DNA of 64,000 nt from Aselliscus stoliczkanus. Its lineage: Eukaryota; Chordata; Mammalia; Chiroptera; Hipposideridae. The notes under the pieces are model-generated. The model was given only the letters and a program-made list of their open reading frames with translations, made no database searches and was not told where the DNA came from. Of this stretch, positions 46,226-58,635 are shown piece by piece (within the stretch, counting starts at the first letter, position 1; each line of letters starts with the position of its first letter). Location: assembly GCA_033961575.1 (NCBI GenBank), contig CM066738.1:87431478-87495477 (forward strand). Direction: 5' to 3'. Made by a program: the position numbers and the translations under genes.

Positions 46226-47890
46226 CTTGGAGCTATTCAGGGCATTCAATTTCAGGTAAGCAAGCCTCCAAAGGTTTAAAGGACCCTCTTTAAGTGAAAA
46301 TTAGGTATATTGAAAGCAATTTAAAAGGTTCTTATCCCAGCAGGCTGGTGCCATGCCTGGATCAGACCACGGATGAGATCGTCATTTTACTGAGCATTAA
46401 ATTCATTCACAAATGTTAATGGGTCTGAAAAAAAAATAATTACAATGGTAACAAATTAGGGTTCTGTTACACTAACTAACTTTTCTCTATTAACACAGAA
46501 TTTACTTTGAAGAGCAGAAAGAGCCAAGTGAGCAGATTTCATAATTGCAGAACTTTATTTTAACTTTGCTCTAACTTTCCCAGTGAAATAGAACATAAAG
46601 AAAGTCTTCTGCAAATGGATAATTACACACCACATCTCAGGATTATGAGATACTGTGTAACCTTTTCTCCTCTTTTCCTAATGTGACTGAGCACCATCAC
46701 TGAGCTATTCTTGCCCTTATGGGGGAAAAAAAAGCACTTTGAGTCACTCTTCATATCTAATGGCATGATTTCATGTTTATTAACATATAGCCATAAAATT
46801 TATAATTTTTCAGCACCTGAAGGGACCATACAGATCAGATAAACTAAACTTCTATTTTAAAGAGCTGAAACTAAGTTCAAGGACAGTTAAATGACTCCTT
46901 CTACTATGAAAATTCGGGACTAAGAGAAACTTACATCAAATGAACAGTAATGGCTGCCTGTATGAAAAATGAAATGGAGGGCCATTGTTACGTATGGGAA
47001 GAGAAGATGAAGTGGAGACAGGTATCAAATCTAAGGCAAATGAAAATCTGATTCAGAACTCTGCTTGCTCAGTTCAGATGGTTTATGACAAACCATTTAT
47101 TTGACATTCATCATCCCCTCCCACACAAAGAAAGGTAAGATATGGCTGGGAGTACAAGCTATGGAATCACACAAACTTCCCTCCAACCAAAATGAATCCC
47201 AACCCTACCACTACAGCATTCTCTTGGTACAGGTCCCAGTTGCTCATCACACAAAGTTTCACTAATGCATTATATTTGGCTACCTTTAGCAAGTCTCTCC
47301 ATTATAATCAGTTTCCAGAATTAATCACATATGTGGGTAAACTCTCACAGAGTTCTGTAATAATGATCTTTCAGATGGTTTCTCCCTCTCTTCTCTAAGT
47401 ATTACAAAAATCTTAATTAAATTCAAATGTTTAGATTGAAAACCTTGTCTCTCGAGCCTTCAGTTTGCATCTGGATGATGCCTATCAGAATCATTGTGGG
47501 TCAACATGCAGTTCAACTGGTAGTTTGGAATAACACAGACCAAACAACAGGTGGACTGCATCTTACTTTTCAAAATGTTGTATTTGACCTTGTCCATTTG
47601 AAATTTTCCACAGGCAGGAAAATTAGTTGATGTGTGTCTTATCAAACTCAAAAAAATAAATCCCTGATAAAAGATCAAGGTATCAAAAGAACTATTGGTA
47701 AGATTCAAGGAATAAAAAAGTCCACATGAGATTCTATTCTTTGTTTATCTAAGAGAGTAACATTTATATCTTTACAAATAAGAATTCAACTTTGGAAAAC
47801 CTGGATATAAATCCACTGAAACAACTCTGGTTAAAGTCAACAGTGCCCTTTATGTTGCTAAATCAAAGATCAAATTTAACTCTTCAGATG
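46226..47890. other. unassigned stretch
   Basis: No exon. Near 46815-46920 there is a weak old-SINE trace (CAGCACCTGAAGGGACCATA). Confidence 0.4.
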
Positions 47891-47894
47891 GTCG

Positions 47895-49275
47895 TTCCCA
47901 TCAGCAGCATTTGACACAACTAATCACTCTATCTTCCATGAAGTCCTTCCTTCTTTTGGCCTTTGGGTCACTGTTATCTTATTTCATCTCCTGGCACACT
48001 GGCTGCTCCTTTTCAGATTTCTTTTTCACTGTCTCCTCATATTACCAAATTCTAAACACATTTGGCTGCTCCAGGATTTACTCTATATAGCTTCTTTATA
48101 CACACACATGCCCTGACTCATTGCGTGCAAGCTTGTGGCAGCTTTATATATAATCTAAATGCTACTGGCTCTCATCCCAAACCTCTCCACTCAACTCCAT
48201 AATCTTATAACCAATTACCTTCTCTACATCCCCAATTGGCTGTCTAATAGGCATTTGACTTTAACCTGTATAAAGTAAAACCCTTGATTTTACCACAAGC
48301 CTGCTTCTCCCCCTGCCTTTCGCATCTCTGTAAATGGTAGTTCTATTTTTCCATGTGCTCACATCTAAAAAGTGTGATTCCTCTCTTTAACTCATAACAC
48401 ACACCCAACCACCAAATAAATCCCATGGACTCCACTTTCAAAATAGAAAAAGAGTGTAACCATTTTTGTACCCCCAACTACACTTTAGTACAAGCTACCA
48501 TCATTCTTCAGCAAGAACATTGCAATAGCTTTTTAATTGGTCTCCCTACATTTACCCACAGAAACTCAAGTAATTATTTTAAAACTTAAGTCTGATCATA
48601 ATTCTCCTCTATTCAAATTCTACTTCACATTTTACCAGAGTGGAAGGCAAGTCTTCTCATAGCCTACAGAGTTTTACATAATTGAGCTCCTACTACCTCA
48701 CTAGACATACCAATATCTCCTGACCTCTCCCTATTCTGCACTGCACTCTGGCCATATGACTGTTTCTGCTGTTTTGCAAACGTGCTGAGTCACTTCTGTC
48801 TCAAAACCTTTTCCCTTGCTATTTTTCTGACCAATAAGAGTTCTCCCAGCTATAAAAATGTTTTATCCCTTCTTTCCTTCATTTCTTCACTAATCTCTCA
48901 AAAATATTATCTCCCCATTCTAGTTTCTTCCTATGCTTATTTTTCTGATATATTTATCTCCATTGTTGTTGTCCTAATCTAATTTACTCTCTACTTACTT
49001 ATTTATTATTTGTTTTCCCCATCAACTCCACCAGAAGGTAAGTTCTACATAAGTGGGAAATATATTTGTTCACTACTAATCCTCAATACTCTATTAATCT
49101 TCAATACTTTATTAATTATTTACAATACTTAAAATACATTGTAAATACTTACAATACTTACAATACAAATACTTACAATAAATTATAAATACTTAATAAA
49201 GTATTAAGGATTAGCACTGAACAAAGTAGATATGCAATAAAAATCATCATATTTGAATAAATGAATGGTAAGTGT
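47895..49275 (+). mobile_element. L2 LINE, RT domain to 3' end
   Basis: The frame from about 47903 reads SAAFDTTNHSIFHEVLPSF, which corresponds to the 'AAFDTVDHSILL' reverse transcriptase motif of L2/CR1-type LINEs. Downstream are the expected CTGGCTGCTCCTTTTCAGAT, CCAATTGGCTGTCTAATAGG and AAGTCTGATCATAATTCTCC blocks, then an L2-like 3' end with AATAAATG near 49255-49275. The end carries a local AT expansion at 49060-49205. Stops and indels are frequent. Confidence 0.82.
49060..49205. repeat. degenerate TTACAATACT-type tandem repeat
   Basis: Imperfect repeats of AATACTTACAAT and AATACTTTATTAAT, rich in AT, sitting inside the 3' end of the L2 copy. Confidence 0.7.
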
Positions 49276-50600
49276 ACTAAATAAATGTTAAGTTGATCCT
49301 GACTACTTTATAGTAAATGCTGCAAAAAGCCAGGGGAATTGGGGCTCAAATTATTAGTCAAGCTATCAGTGGTATAATTTGAGGAAGATTGAGAAAGTAA
49401 TCCAGCCCGAGAAGAACCCTTAAATTGAATGCCATTGGGGATTAAATTTCATCTCTAACTATTAAAAGCTCAGGGGTGGGGGGAACCTATCTAATTCATG
49501 AAGCCAGGAAAGCAAAAATTGACATATTGCTCTGCATTCTATTTGTCTTAGAACTTCACATACCATAGTCAGAAAGAAAAAAAAAAGCCACCTAATTGTA
49601 GTCACCAAAATAAAAGAAATCTTCAACATTTTCCATAAATGTGACTCTTTAGAGAAAAAATTAATAATAATAACTCTGCTCTTCCTACACTGATGTATAA
49701 AGATAAGTTACAATCTTTGCGAATATGATAATCACGTGAGGCAACTGCCAATTCTTCACCATCATCTAAGGTACATATTATGATCTTGCTTAATTTTGCC
49801 TGTTGTTTTTAATCTTTTAAATGCTTGTGGGTTTTTTTTTTTAATTTTTCTTTCTTTTTTTTTTTAAATTTAGTGAGCCAGTTCTGAAGTCTGACTCTCT
49901 TTGCAAGTAAATATTTCCTTTTCTTTCCTCTGAGTCACCCTGTGACCAAGGATGGGTGATTAATGGAATCACCATCAATCGCTCCTCTGATCACCCCAGC
50001 ACTGTGCTCAGTACTACACAATTAACATTACTAATAATAATGACATGCTTTCTGATAGTATTTACCGTAATTTCAAGCATTTCCATTATAGTGATTAGCA
50101 CATTGCCCATCATATACTAGATACTAAATAAATATTTTTTAATCTACATGTACTATAGTATTCTTTAGAACGACCTGGATTGGGGAGCAAAAGGAACTCT
50201 GTTCATTCCAGGGCATGCTGTTTATGAGTTCAAAAATCTTAGACAGCTTAATCTCTCTACACTGAGAATGTCTTATTACCAATGAGATAATGATGTTTAT
50301 CTCCATTCACAGGTCTGCAGGAAGGAACAGAAGAAGTCTTTCATGTAGAGTTCACAGCACTGCACCTTGTGTACTCTAGACATACCTATTGTTGGCTGAA
50401 TCTGGATCTGAGTTCATCTCCCTTAAGATTTTGCTTCTGGAGTCTGAGTTCTCAATCCATGTGAGAGAATCCCTGAATAAGTTTTACAAAGCACAGGTTC
50501 TCTGGCCCTACCCAGGTTAATTGATTCTCGTAGGTAATATTTCACCTGCATTAGAATCCGGGTGACTCTCATGCACAACCAATAATAACAACCACACTGC
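49276..50600. other. unassigned AT-rich stretch
   Basis: Poly(T) runs near 49830-49865. A degraded hAT-like block may lie near 50435-50580 (CAGGTTCTCTGGCCCTACCC) but is too weak to call. Confidence 0.4.
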
Positions 50601-50609
50601 AGCAGTCAG

Positions 50610-50815
50610 CCTGTCTAAATTCAGATCCCAGCTCCACCACTTACCTGCTTTAGTCAAGTATATTAATCCTTCTAGGCTTCAGTTTTCCAATCTGTAAAAT
50701 GGGGTAATAATGGCACCTTTCTCACAGGGTTACTATGTGGACTCAAAGAGATCCATGAAAAGTACTTAAAATGCCATCAAGTACATGCTTTGAGTTCAAT
50801 GAATGAGTGAATTAA
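50610..50815 (+). repeat. MIR SINE
   Basis: AGATCCCAGCTCCACCACTT, AGGCTTCAGTTTTCCAATCT, GTAAAATGGGGTAATAATGG and TCACAGGGTTACTATGTGGA follow MIRb closely over about 200 bp. Confidence 0.88.
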
Positions 50816-53020
50816 TATTATTAATGAAAATTATCTCTATTTCATTTCTCTCAAGGACAGGGACTGTGCCTTGTGTTCATTTCTCATCACAGAAATAAGA
50901 TCCCATAATGAATGCACACTCCATTCATAATTACAGAGCAGTTAGGGTCTTCTTTGGCTATGTAGCAATGCATAACCCCACAGAATAGAATCTCAATGTA
51001 AACCATTATCCACTCACTGCTCAGAAAAGATCAATTGGGAACCACTTAGGGCAAGACATTTGCCTGGGAAATAAATGAGAACAGGAATATCAGGAAGGGA
51101 AATGAGATATCAAGCAATCTCACACTTTTGTCCTGGGCTGGCAGTAGTGGGGAGCAAATAGAAAGGGAAGAGAAGGATGTGTTCTAACATACTTAAATTA
51201 TGGGAAAAATGTAATTAAAAGGAATCTAAGTCTTCAAGACAAGGACAATATCAATTATGGGGTGAGGAATCCCTAGAAGCTTGCCTGCATTTCTCTGACA
51301 TGAAGATTGAGCATTACATAAGTTTCTACAAGATAAAAACCTGGTGGTGATCTATGTTTCAATCTTCAGAGCTAAACTTATCAAGAAGAACACACTGTAT
51401 AATGGCTAAATGATGTTTTTTAGTATTATATTGGCACTTTACAAATTCAGAAAGCAACACTTACGTTACACCACTTGTTTTCCTTAGACAGTTCCAAAAA
51501 GAAAAATGCCAAATAATTATATTCTTGTTACTCTTCAGAATTTTCATTTGATATTCAATATAAAGATTAATATGATGAGGTGAAAAATAATTTTTCTTCA
51601 CCTATCAGATGTAGTTTACTCTTATTACCCAAGGTCTTTACTGAAAATTCAATAGATCGCCTATATCCTACCATTTTATCTGTGAACTTAACATTCTGTT
51701 AATTCCCACATCGACTATATAATATAAGGAGATCGTTTTTCAAAAAATGAGTTTGTAGTAACAAACTACCGTGAATTGTTCTATTTCCTGCCATTTTTTT
51801 AATTGAAAAAACATGATGCTTGCTACATTACAGTAATGATGATGATGGTTTCCAACATATTAATAAAGTGCTTCAACAATTCAACAATTTCTATTAAATT
51901 AACCAGATGGTGATAGCACATAATTTCACCCAGAAATGTACATTAATTATTAACAATGAATATAGGGCAAAACAACAGACTTCAGTAATATAACTGCACA
52001 TCTGCAAAAGAGATTGTTGGTGATTTGGAAGTGCTAATTCTGTAATTAATCTCCACTTGGCTACTGAGCAGTAGAAGTCATGCAAACAAGAATGGTAAGA
52101 TGAATTATGGACCATACAGACTTCAGATTGGATTTTGATCTCAGCAGAAAGAGATTTTGGTAGGCAGCAGGAAATTTCCACCGAAGATGTGAACTTTTAT
52201 CACAGAACCATTTAGAGAAGGGTGTGTTCCATTATCTTTATTTGAGATATCTGGTCTCTCAACAACACAAGAAACCCTTTCTCCTTCTTTCCAAAGATTT
52301 CAAATCCACCATCCTGTAAACTCTCCCTTCACAGAATTACCATTTTCACATTGTCTGAAATCCCCTTTCCACAATTCAAGGAAGATTATCCTCTATTGTT
52401 AAAACCATGGCACCTGCACATCTGGAATATGGCATGTAATTCTGAGCACTTCTCCTCAAGGGAAATATAACAACAACAGAAAATTTTCAAATAATTAAGT
52501 GGACTGATTAAGGACTTTCTGTGAAAGAACAGACTGAGAGAATTTGCTTCAATCTACAAGCAAAGATAGAAGGAAATACAACCTTTATATAAATGATGAA
52601 TAGGCCAAGTCTACATTGGATGAGCAGATCTCAGATGTCAAGAACACAGATAATCAAGAAGAGTCCTTATTGTTAGTCTTTTGAAATGGACATAGCATAT
52701 TCTATAGCTTAAAAAAGTAGAGTGGGGCAGATTTAAGAAAGTCCACTTCATAGGACTTTCTGGTCTTTGCAACACAAGAAGGAATATAAATTAAAAGCAT
52801 AATTTTAGAAAATGTTTATGTTAATTCCCAGAGAATACATCCATAATGAGTAATAAACTGTTTTAGGAAAATAATCAGCTAAAGATAATTTACTTTTATG
52901 AGGTAACGTGTGAACATCTTAGACTCTGACAGTCAGAAGGGATATTCAACAAAGTCCCTGTATTTCCCACAGAGGATAAATCTTAATAATAATCAAAATG
53001 AACAAAATAGACAAAATTTA
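50816..53020. other. unassigned AT-rich stretch
   Basis: About 2.2 kb with no recognised exon or named repeat. The 95-codon minus frame at 51894-52181 has no motif. Confidence 0.4.
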
Positions 53021-53029
53021 GTAAACTGA

Positions 53030-55895
53030 CTAATTAAAGACAGAGAAGACTAAAATTGCCAAAATTCGGAATAAAAGAGGAGTCATGTAATACCAGCCTA
53101 TAAAAAGGATTATATACAACAACAACAAAAAAAAAGATTATAAGGATATATGATGTATAACTGCATACCAAAAAAATAGCTAATCTACATTAAATGGACA
53201 AATTATTAGAAAGAAACAAATTATTAAAACTGAGTTAAGAAAATACAGAAAACCTGAATAGATCTCTAACAAATAAAGAAACTAAATCAGTAATCAAAAA
53301 AACTTCCCACAGAGAAAAGTCCAAGACCGGATGGAATCAATGGTGACTTCTATCAAATATTTAAGGAATTAACAGTAATGCTTCACAAATTCTTGTGAAA
53401 ACAGAACAGGAGGGAAAATATACCAACTCATTCTATAATGTCATTATTACTCTGATGCCAAAACCAAACAAAGACATCACAAGAAAAGAAAATTGCAAAC
53501 CAATATCTAGTTTAGACAGATACAAAAATCTTCAACACAATACTAATAAACCAAATCCAGAAAATATAAAAAGTCTTAGACCAGGACCAAGTGGGATTCA
53601 TACCAAGAATGCAATATTAGTTCACCATATGACAACCAATCGATGTAATATGAACACATATTAAGAAAATAAAGGACAAAAACTACATGGTATTCTCAAT
53701 AGATACAGAAAAAGGAATTGATAAAATTCAACATTCTTTCATGATACATACGCTCAACAAAATAAGAATAGAAGAAAACTTCCTCAACTGAATAAAGGGT
53801 GTCTATGAAAAAGTCACAATCAACACCATACTTAATTGTGAAACACAGACAGCTTATCGCTGAAGATCAGCAACAGATAAGGATGTTCATCCTCACCACT
53901 CTGATCAGCATTATATTGGAACTACCAGCCAGAGAAATTGAACAAGACATAAAAGGCATGAAGGCTGGAGGAAATAAAAAAACCAAAAAAACAGTAACAC
54001 TATTTTTATTTTCAGAATATATGATCTTATATATATGCAGTATTCAGAAATCCACCAAAAAACTCTTGGGTTAATAAAAATTTTCAAAAAAGTTAGAGGA
54101 TGCAAGATCAATATACAAAAATCAATTGTACTTCTATATGTTAGCAATGAATAATCCAAAAAAGAAATTAAGAAAACAATTCCATGTACAATAGAATCAA
54201 AAAGAATACCTAGTAATAAATGTTAAAAAGGAAGTCCAATATTTGTATACTATAAACTACAAAGTATTTGTGAAGTAAATGAAAGATGTTTTAAATAAAG
54301 AAAAAGATATCCTGTGCTCATAGATCGAAACAGTTAATATTGTTACAATGACAATACTCCCCAAATTAATCTACAGATTCAATGTAATTCCATCATAATT
54401 CCAGAAATTAACAAACTAACCCTAAAATTCACATAAAATTTCAGCAATCTACAATACCCAAATAATTTTGATAAAAAGCAAAGTTGGGAGGCTCCCACTT
54501 TGATATTTCAAAACTTGCTACAAAACTAAGTTAATTAAGACAGTTTTGCACTGGTGTATGGGCAGACACACAGATTAATAAAAAGGAGTTGAGGGTCCAG
54601 GAATAAACTTTCATGTTTATAGGTGAAGATTTTCAGAAAGGGATTTGAAACAATTCAATGGGAAAAGAACAGTATTTTCATAACAACAGCAACAGCAACA
54701 AAATGAACTTGGACTCCCCACCTGATGTCATGTATAAAAATTAACTCAAATTTGGTCATAAACCTAAATTCAAGAGCTAAAACTATAAAAGCCCTAGAAG
54801 AACATACAGGAGCAAATCTTAGTGACCTTGGATTTCTTAGTTATGACATCAGAATCACAAGCAACACAACAAAGTATGGATAAGATGGACTTCATCAAAA
54901 TGAAAAACTTTTGTGCTTCAAGGGACACTATCAGGAAAGTGAAAAGACAACCCAAAGAATCACAGAAAACATTTGCTAATCATGTATCTGAAAATGGCCT
55001 AATATCCAGAATATATAAAGAACATTTAAAACTCTTAAAGCAATAAAAAGAGGAAAAAATAACCCAAGTAAAAATTTGGCAACACATTTGAAAAGACATT
55101 TTTGCAAAATAGTTATACAAATAAGCACATGGAAAGATACTAAACATCATTAGTTGTTATGAAATGCAAAAAAGAACAATAAGATACTTCTTCACTAGAA
55201 TCAAAAAGATAGACAATAACTAGTGTTAGTGAGGATATAGAAAAGTTGTAACACTCATCCATTGCTGGAAGGAATGTAAAATGGTATAGCCACTTTGAAT
55301 AATAATTTGCCAGTTACTCAATAAAGGTAAACACAGAACTGGCATATAACCCAAGAATTCTACTCCTAGATAAACATCCAAGATAATTGAAAACATATGC
55401 TTATACAATAACATGTACACAAATGTTCATAGGATTGTTATTCACAATAGCAAAAAAGTAGAAACAATCCAAGTGTCTATCACCTGACGAATAGATATAA
55501 GGTAGCGTATTCATATAATGGGATAACAATTGGCAATACACATGAATTAATCACTGACACATGCTACAGCACAGATTAATCTTGAAAGCATTATGCTAAG
55601 TTAAAAATAAATCAGCCAGCGCACAAAACTACACATAATGCATGATTCCATTTATATGAAATGTTCAGAATTGGCAAATCCATAGAGACAGTAAGTAGAT
55701 GAGTGGTCACCAGTTGCCCGGGAGAGGGGAAAATAGAGAGTTCTGCTAATGAGTGCAGGGATTCTGTTTAGGGTGATGAATGTTCCAGAATTACATAGTG
55801 TTTTGCACAACCTATGAGTATACTAAAAACCATTGAACTGTATACTTTTAATGGGTGAATTTTATGGTATGTGAATTATGTCTTAATAAAAAATA
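53030..55895 (+). mobile_element. L1 (L1MA-like) ORF2 and 3' UTR, 5'-truncated
   Basis: About 2.9 kb. The reverse transcriptase region is visible at 53395-53664, with NSFYNVIITLMPKPNKDITR and RKENCKPIS as in mammalian L1 ORF2. Later stretches continue ORF2 to its end (ACTTCATCAAAATGAAAAAC; AGTGAAAAGACAACCCA; TTGCTGGAAGGAATGTAAAATGG-type text near 55260), then a 3' UTR ends with GTGAATTTTATGGTATGTGA and AATAAA at 55884-55889. Many stops and frameshifts show it is long dead. The frames at 53395, 53799 and 54822 are its fragments, not genes. Confidence 0.88.
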
Positions 55896-56235
55896 ATCAC
55901 ATTATTACTTATGCTGGTTTCTGAGTTTACTATTTCATGGGTAGAACCAGAAGTGGAATACCACTCACACTATTTATTGCTACCATCTCCTTTTTAGGAA
56001 ACTGGGAAAAAATAGGCTTATCCAAGGTAAGGCTCTCTGACATGGCCTGTCTTTTTCAGCACCTGCCATAAGTATTATAACTTATGATACAAGAAGAGTG
56101 ACAATAATAACACAATTGTTTTTATAGTAGAGACACTGAGCAAAGAAATTCCCCTATTTTACTAGGGGAATAATAGTAAAATAGTAAGTAAGAAGAAAAT
56201 GATGACATGGTTCAAAACATGAAGATGTTAGAATA

Positions 56236-56238
<3 letters not shown>
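55896..56238. other. unassigned stretch
   Basis: No feature recognised. Confidence 0.4.

Positions 56239-56293
<55 letters not shown>
56239..56293. repeat. (TA)n microsatellite
   Basis: About 22 TA units, one GTATATAT interruption. Self-complementary, so it can extrude as a cruciform. The Ile-Tyr frames on both strands are artefacts. Confidence 0.95.
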
Positions 56294-57040
56294 CTTCTTA
56301 CAACTTGTAATTATTCTAAAGGGGATATTTTGTTGTTCTGTGCTGTCACAGAGTGGATTATCAAGTCCATTTGTTTGTATATTAAAATAAACTTGCTCCT
56401 GTGTCCTGCCTCTTAGGTTTTCCTTTGGCAACATTAGCTGGCCAAAAGTACCCTGCCTTAACAACTGTTAATTAAAAACAAAAAAGTTTCTCTAGTCAAA
56501 ATAATTATGCATTGTCTATACTGCTAGTCTTTTATATTACTAACTAAAGAAAAAGGACTGTCTTGATCTCCAGAAGATCCCTATGGCATGTTACAATTCA
56601 TATTGTCTCAGGACAAGGAACACCTGGAAAAATGCAGGCAAAGAAGTAGGTCAGGGACTGAGAGAAATTAATTAATGAAGATTCTGTTTTTTCTGAGGAA
56701 AGTCAGAAATCCAGTGGGCTGTGTTCTAAAGGGAAAAACAATTATGGATTGGCTTTAGCCAAAAATCTTTCTATTTGTCCATCTGTCCATTCACCCTTCC
56801 ATCCATCCACCCATCCAACCATCCATCTCTTGGTTCATTATCCCACTGTGTGTAGGCACTAAGCTAGGAATAAAGAATTCCATAGCTAAAAAGGCCAGAT
56901 TTAAGGGATAGACATTATGGTAAAAATTTAGGTAATTTTGAAGCTATGCAGATATGGTTTCAAATAATAAATCCATTGCTGGAAGGCCATACCAATAATA
57001 GAGTGCCAAGAAATGTCGAGTCCTACGCTTGTTCCTTTTT
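56294..57040. other. unassigned, with a short TCCA-rich run
   Basis: Repeats of CCAT/TCCA lie near 56777-56827. Nothing else recognised. Confidence 0.45.
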
Positions 57041-57044
57041 GTTC

Positions 57045-57205
57045 GTTAACCCATTTAACCTCTCCAGAATATGAGATGGGTATTATATTTTACAAATTAG
57101 GAACATGAGGATCAAGGAAGTTAAATAACTTGTCCAAGTTAATTCGACTTATAAGAAGCAGAATGTGGATTCTGACTCCAAAGCCCATGACCTTTTTATG
57201 AAGCT
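57045..57205 (+). repeat. MIR SINE fragment
   Basis: TTTAACCTCTCCAGAATATG, TATTTTACAAATTAGGAACA, TTAAATAACTTGTCCAAGTT and TGACTCCAAAGCCCATGACC follow MIR/MIR3. Confidence 0.7.
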
Positions 57206-58500
57206 ATGCTGGGCATGAGATTCCTCCAGGTAGTAGGGTAGGCAATTGAGCTAAGCTGTACTTCAAGAAAGTGTTATAGTCCCAAACGGGAAAAGAATTG
57301 TGATCTATTAAAAACGAGGCCATCATCGTATAGGTTACTTAGCATATCAGCACACTAGAAATCAGGTGCCACCAACCGGTCAGTCAAAGTCACTGATGCT
57401 GGCATCTGCTGCTCTAGACCATCTCAGGAACTAGGTGAGGGTGACCTCAATGAGGGAAGGGCATCATTAATTCTAGCTCAGAAAGATTTATATGGTGGCC
57501 CATTAGAAACAAAGCCTGAGATACAATTCACTCTGGGTGTTTTTAGCACTGCTCAAATCCTAATATTCTCACCAAAAGTTGAGATTTTCTTATCTGAAAT
57601 ATTCTCTAATATTAAAAGGAATATTTACCTTTCTCCCCTCAATATAAAAACAATGGTTTTTTGAGTTGGCAGCCAAAGGGTAAACACCGACTTAACTTTA
57701 TTTCTGTGTTTCAATAAACATTACTTTGATTTGATAACCCTTAATGAGGATAGCAGATATCAGTGATACTGACAAACCACTGGGTTGAAAATAGAAATAT
57801 CAACATAGACACAATCTCCTAATTTTCTAATTTTTGGTGTACATTAGTTGGTTAATGGACTTGAGTCAGGATATCTACATAGACAAAACAAAGTGGATAA
57901 TTGAGCAATTATCTGATTAATTTAAACACTAAAGAAAGTGACTTTGTATAATTAAGATTTTGTTCTAAACTGCTGGAGCATCTTTCTTTGGGGAAAAGTC
58001 ATGGAGCCAGGAGCAAAAGTAGTTGTGTGTATTTGCCTTTCCCCATTGCATTTCAGAGCAGCCTGAAGAGAGGTAGCAGGGCTGAGAGAAAGACCCAGCC
58101 TTGGGGCTATTTTCTATAAGCTACATGATTAGGAATGTCTCTGCTGCCAACTTTGGGAGGCAGGATACACACAGAAATAACACATGACAGTATCTTAGCT
58201 TCAGCCTTTCCCTGGAAGTTTAGTGCCTATGATTTGAGAGAGAACCAATCCCTTTCTCTTTTGCAATCTGGGACCCAAGCTTTGTAGTTGCAATGATGTA
58301 ATAATGTGTCAAGAAAAAGGCAGGATCTATCATGTCAGCACCATTGGTTGAGGAAGCACAGCCCCTCACATGGTATAATGGATGAGAGGGTGTTGGGATC
58401 TAAGCCTTTCCACATGGCCCTGGCCCATAACTGCTCCCTATGGAGCTTTGAAGGCAACCAACTGCTTTGCAAGGAATCAGGCTTAAACAGGTTACCCTTA
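57206..58500. other. unassigned stretch
   Basis: No recognised feature. The 73-codon plus frame at 58306-58527 has no motif. Confidence 0.4.
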
Positions 58501-58514
58501 TTTATCAGTATTGC

Positions 58515-58635
58515 TATACATGGTTGATAGACAAGAAAACTGAGGCATGGAGAGATTGCGTAGCTATCTCAAAAATATATGTCAAAAACTGGTAGAACCA
58601 GAATCAAATCCAAGGTCTACTTGAATCCAAAATTG
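58515..58635 (+). repeat. MIR SINE fragment (3' half)
   Basis: ATAGACAAGAAAACTGAGGC, ATGGAGAGATTGCGTAGCTA and GGTAGAACCAGAATCAAATC follow the MIR 3' half. Confidence 0.7.

Noticed and set aside
53395..54074. Open frames of 89 and 91 codons
   Set aside because: They are fragments of a dead L1 ORF2, not host genes.
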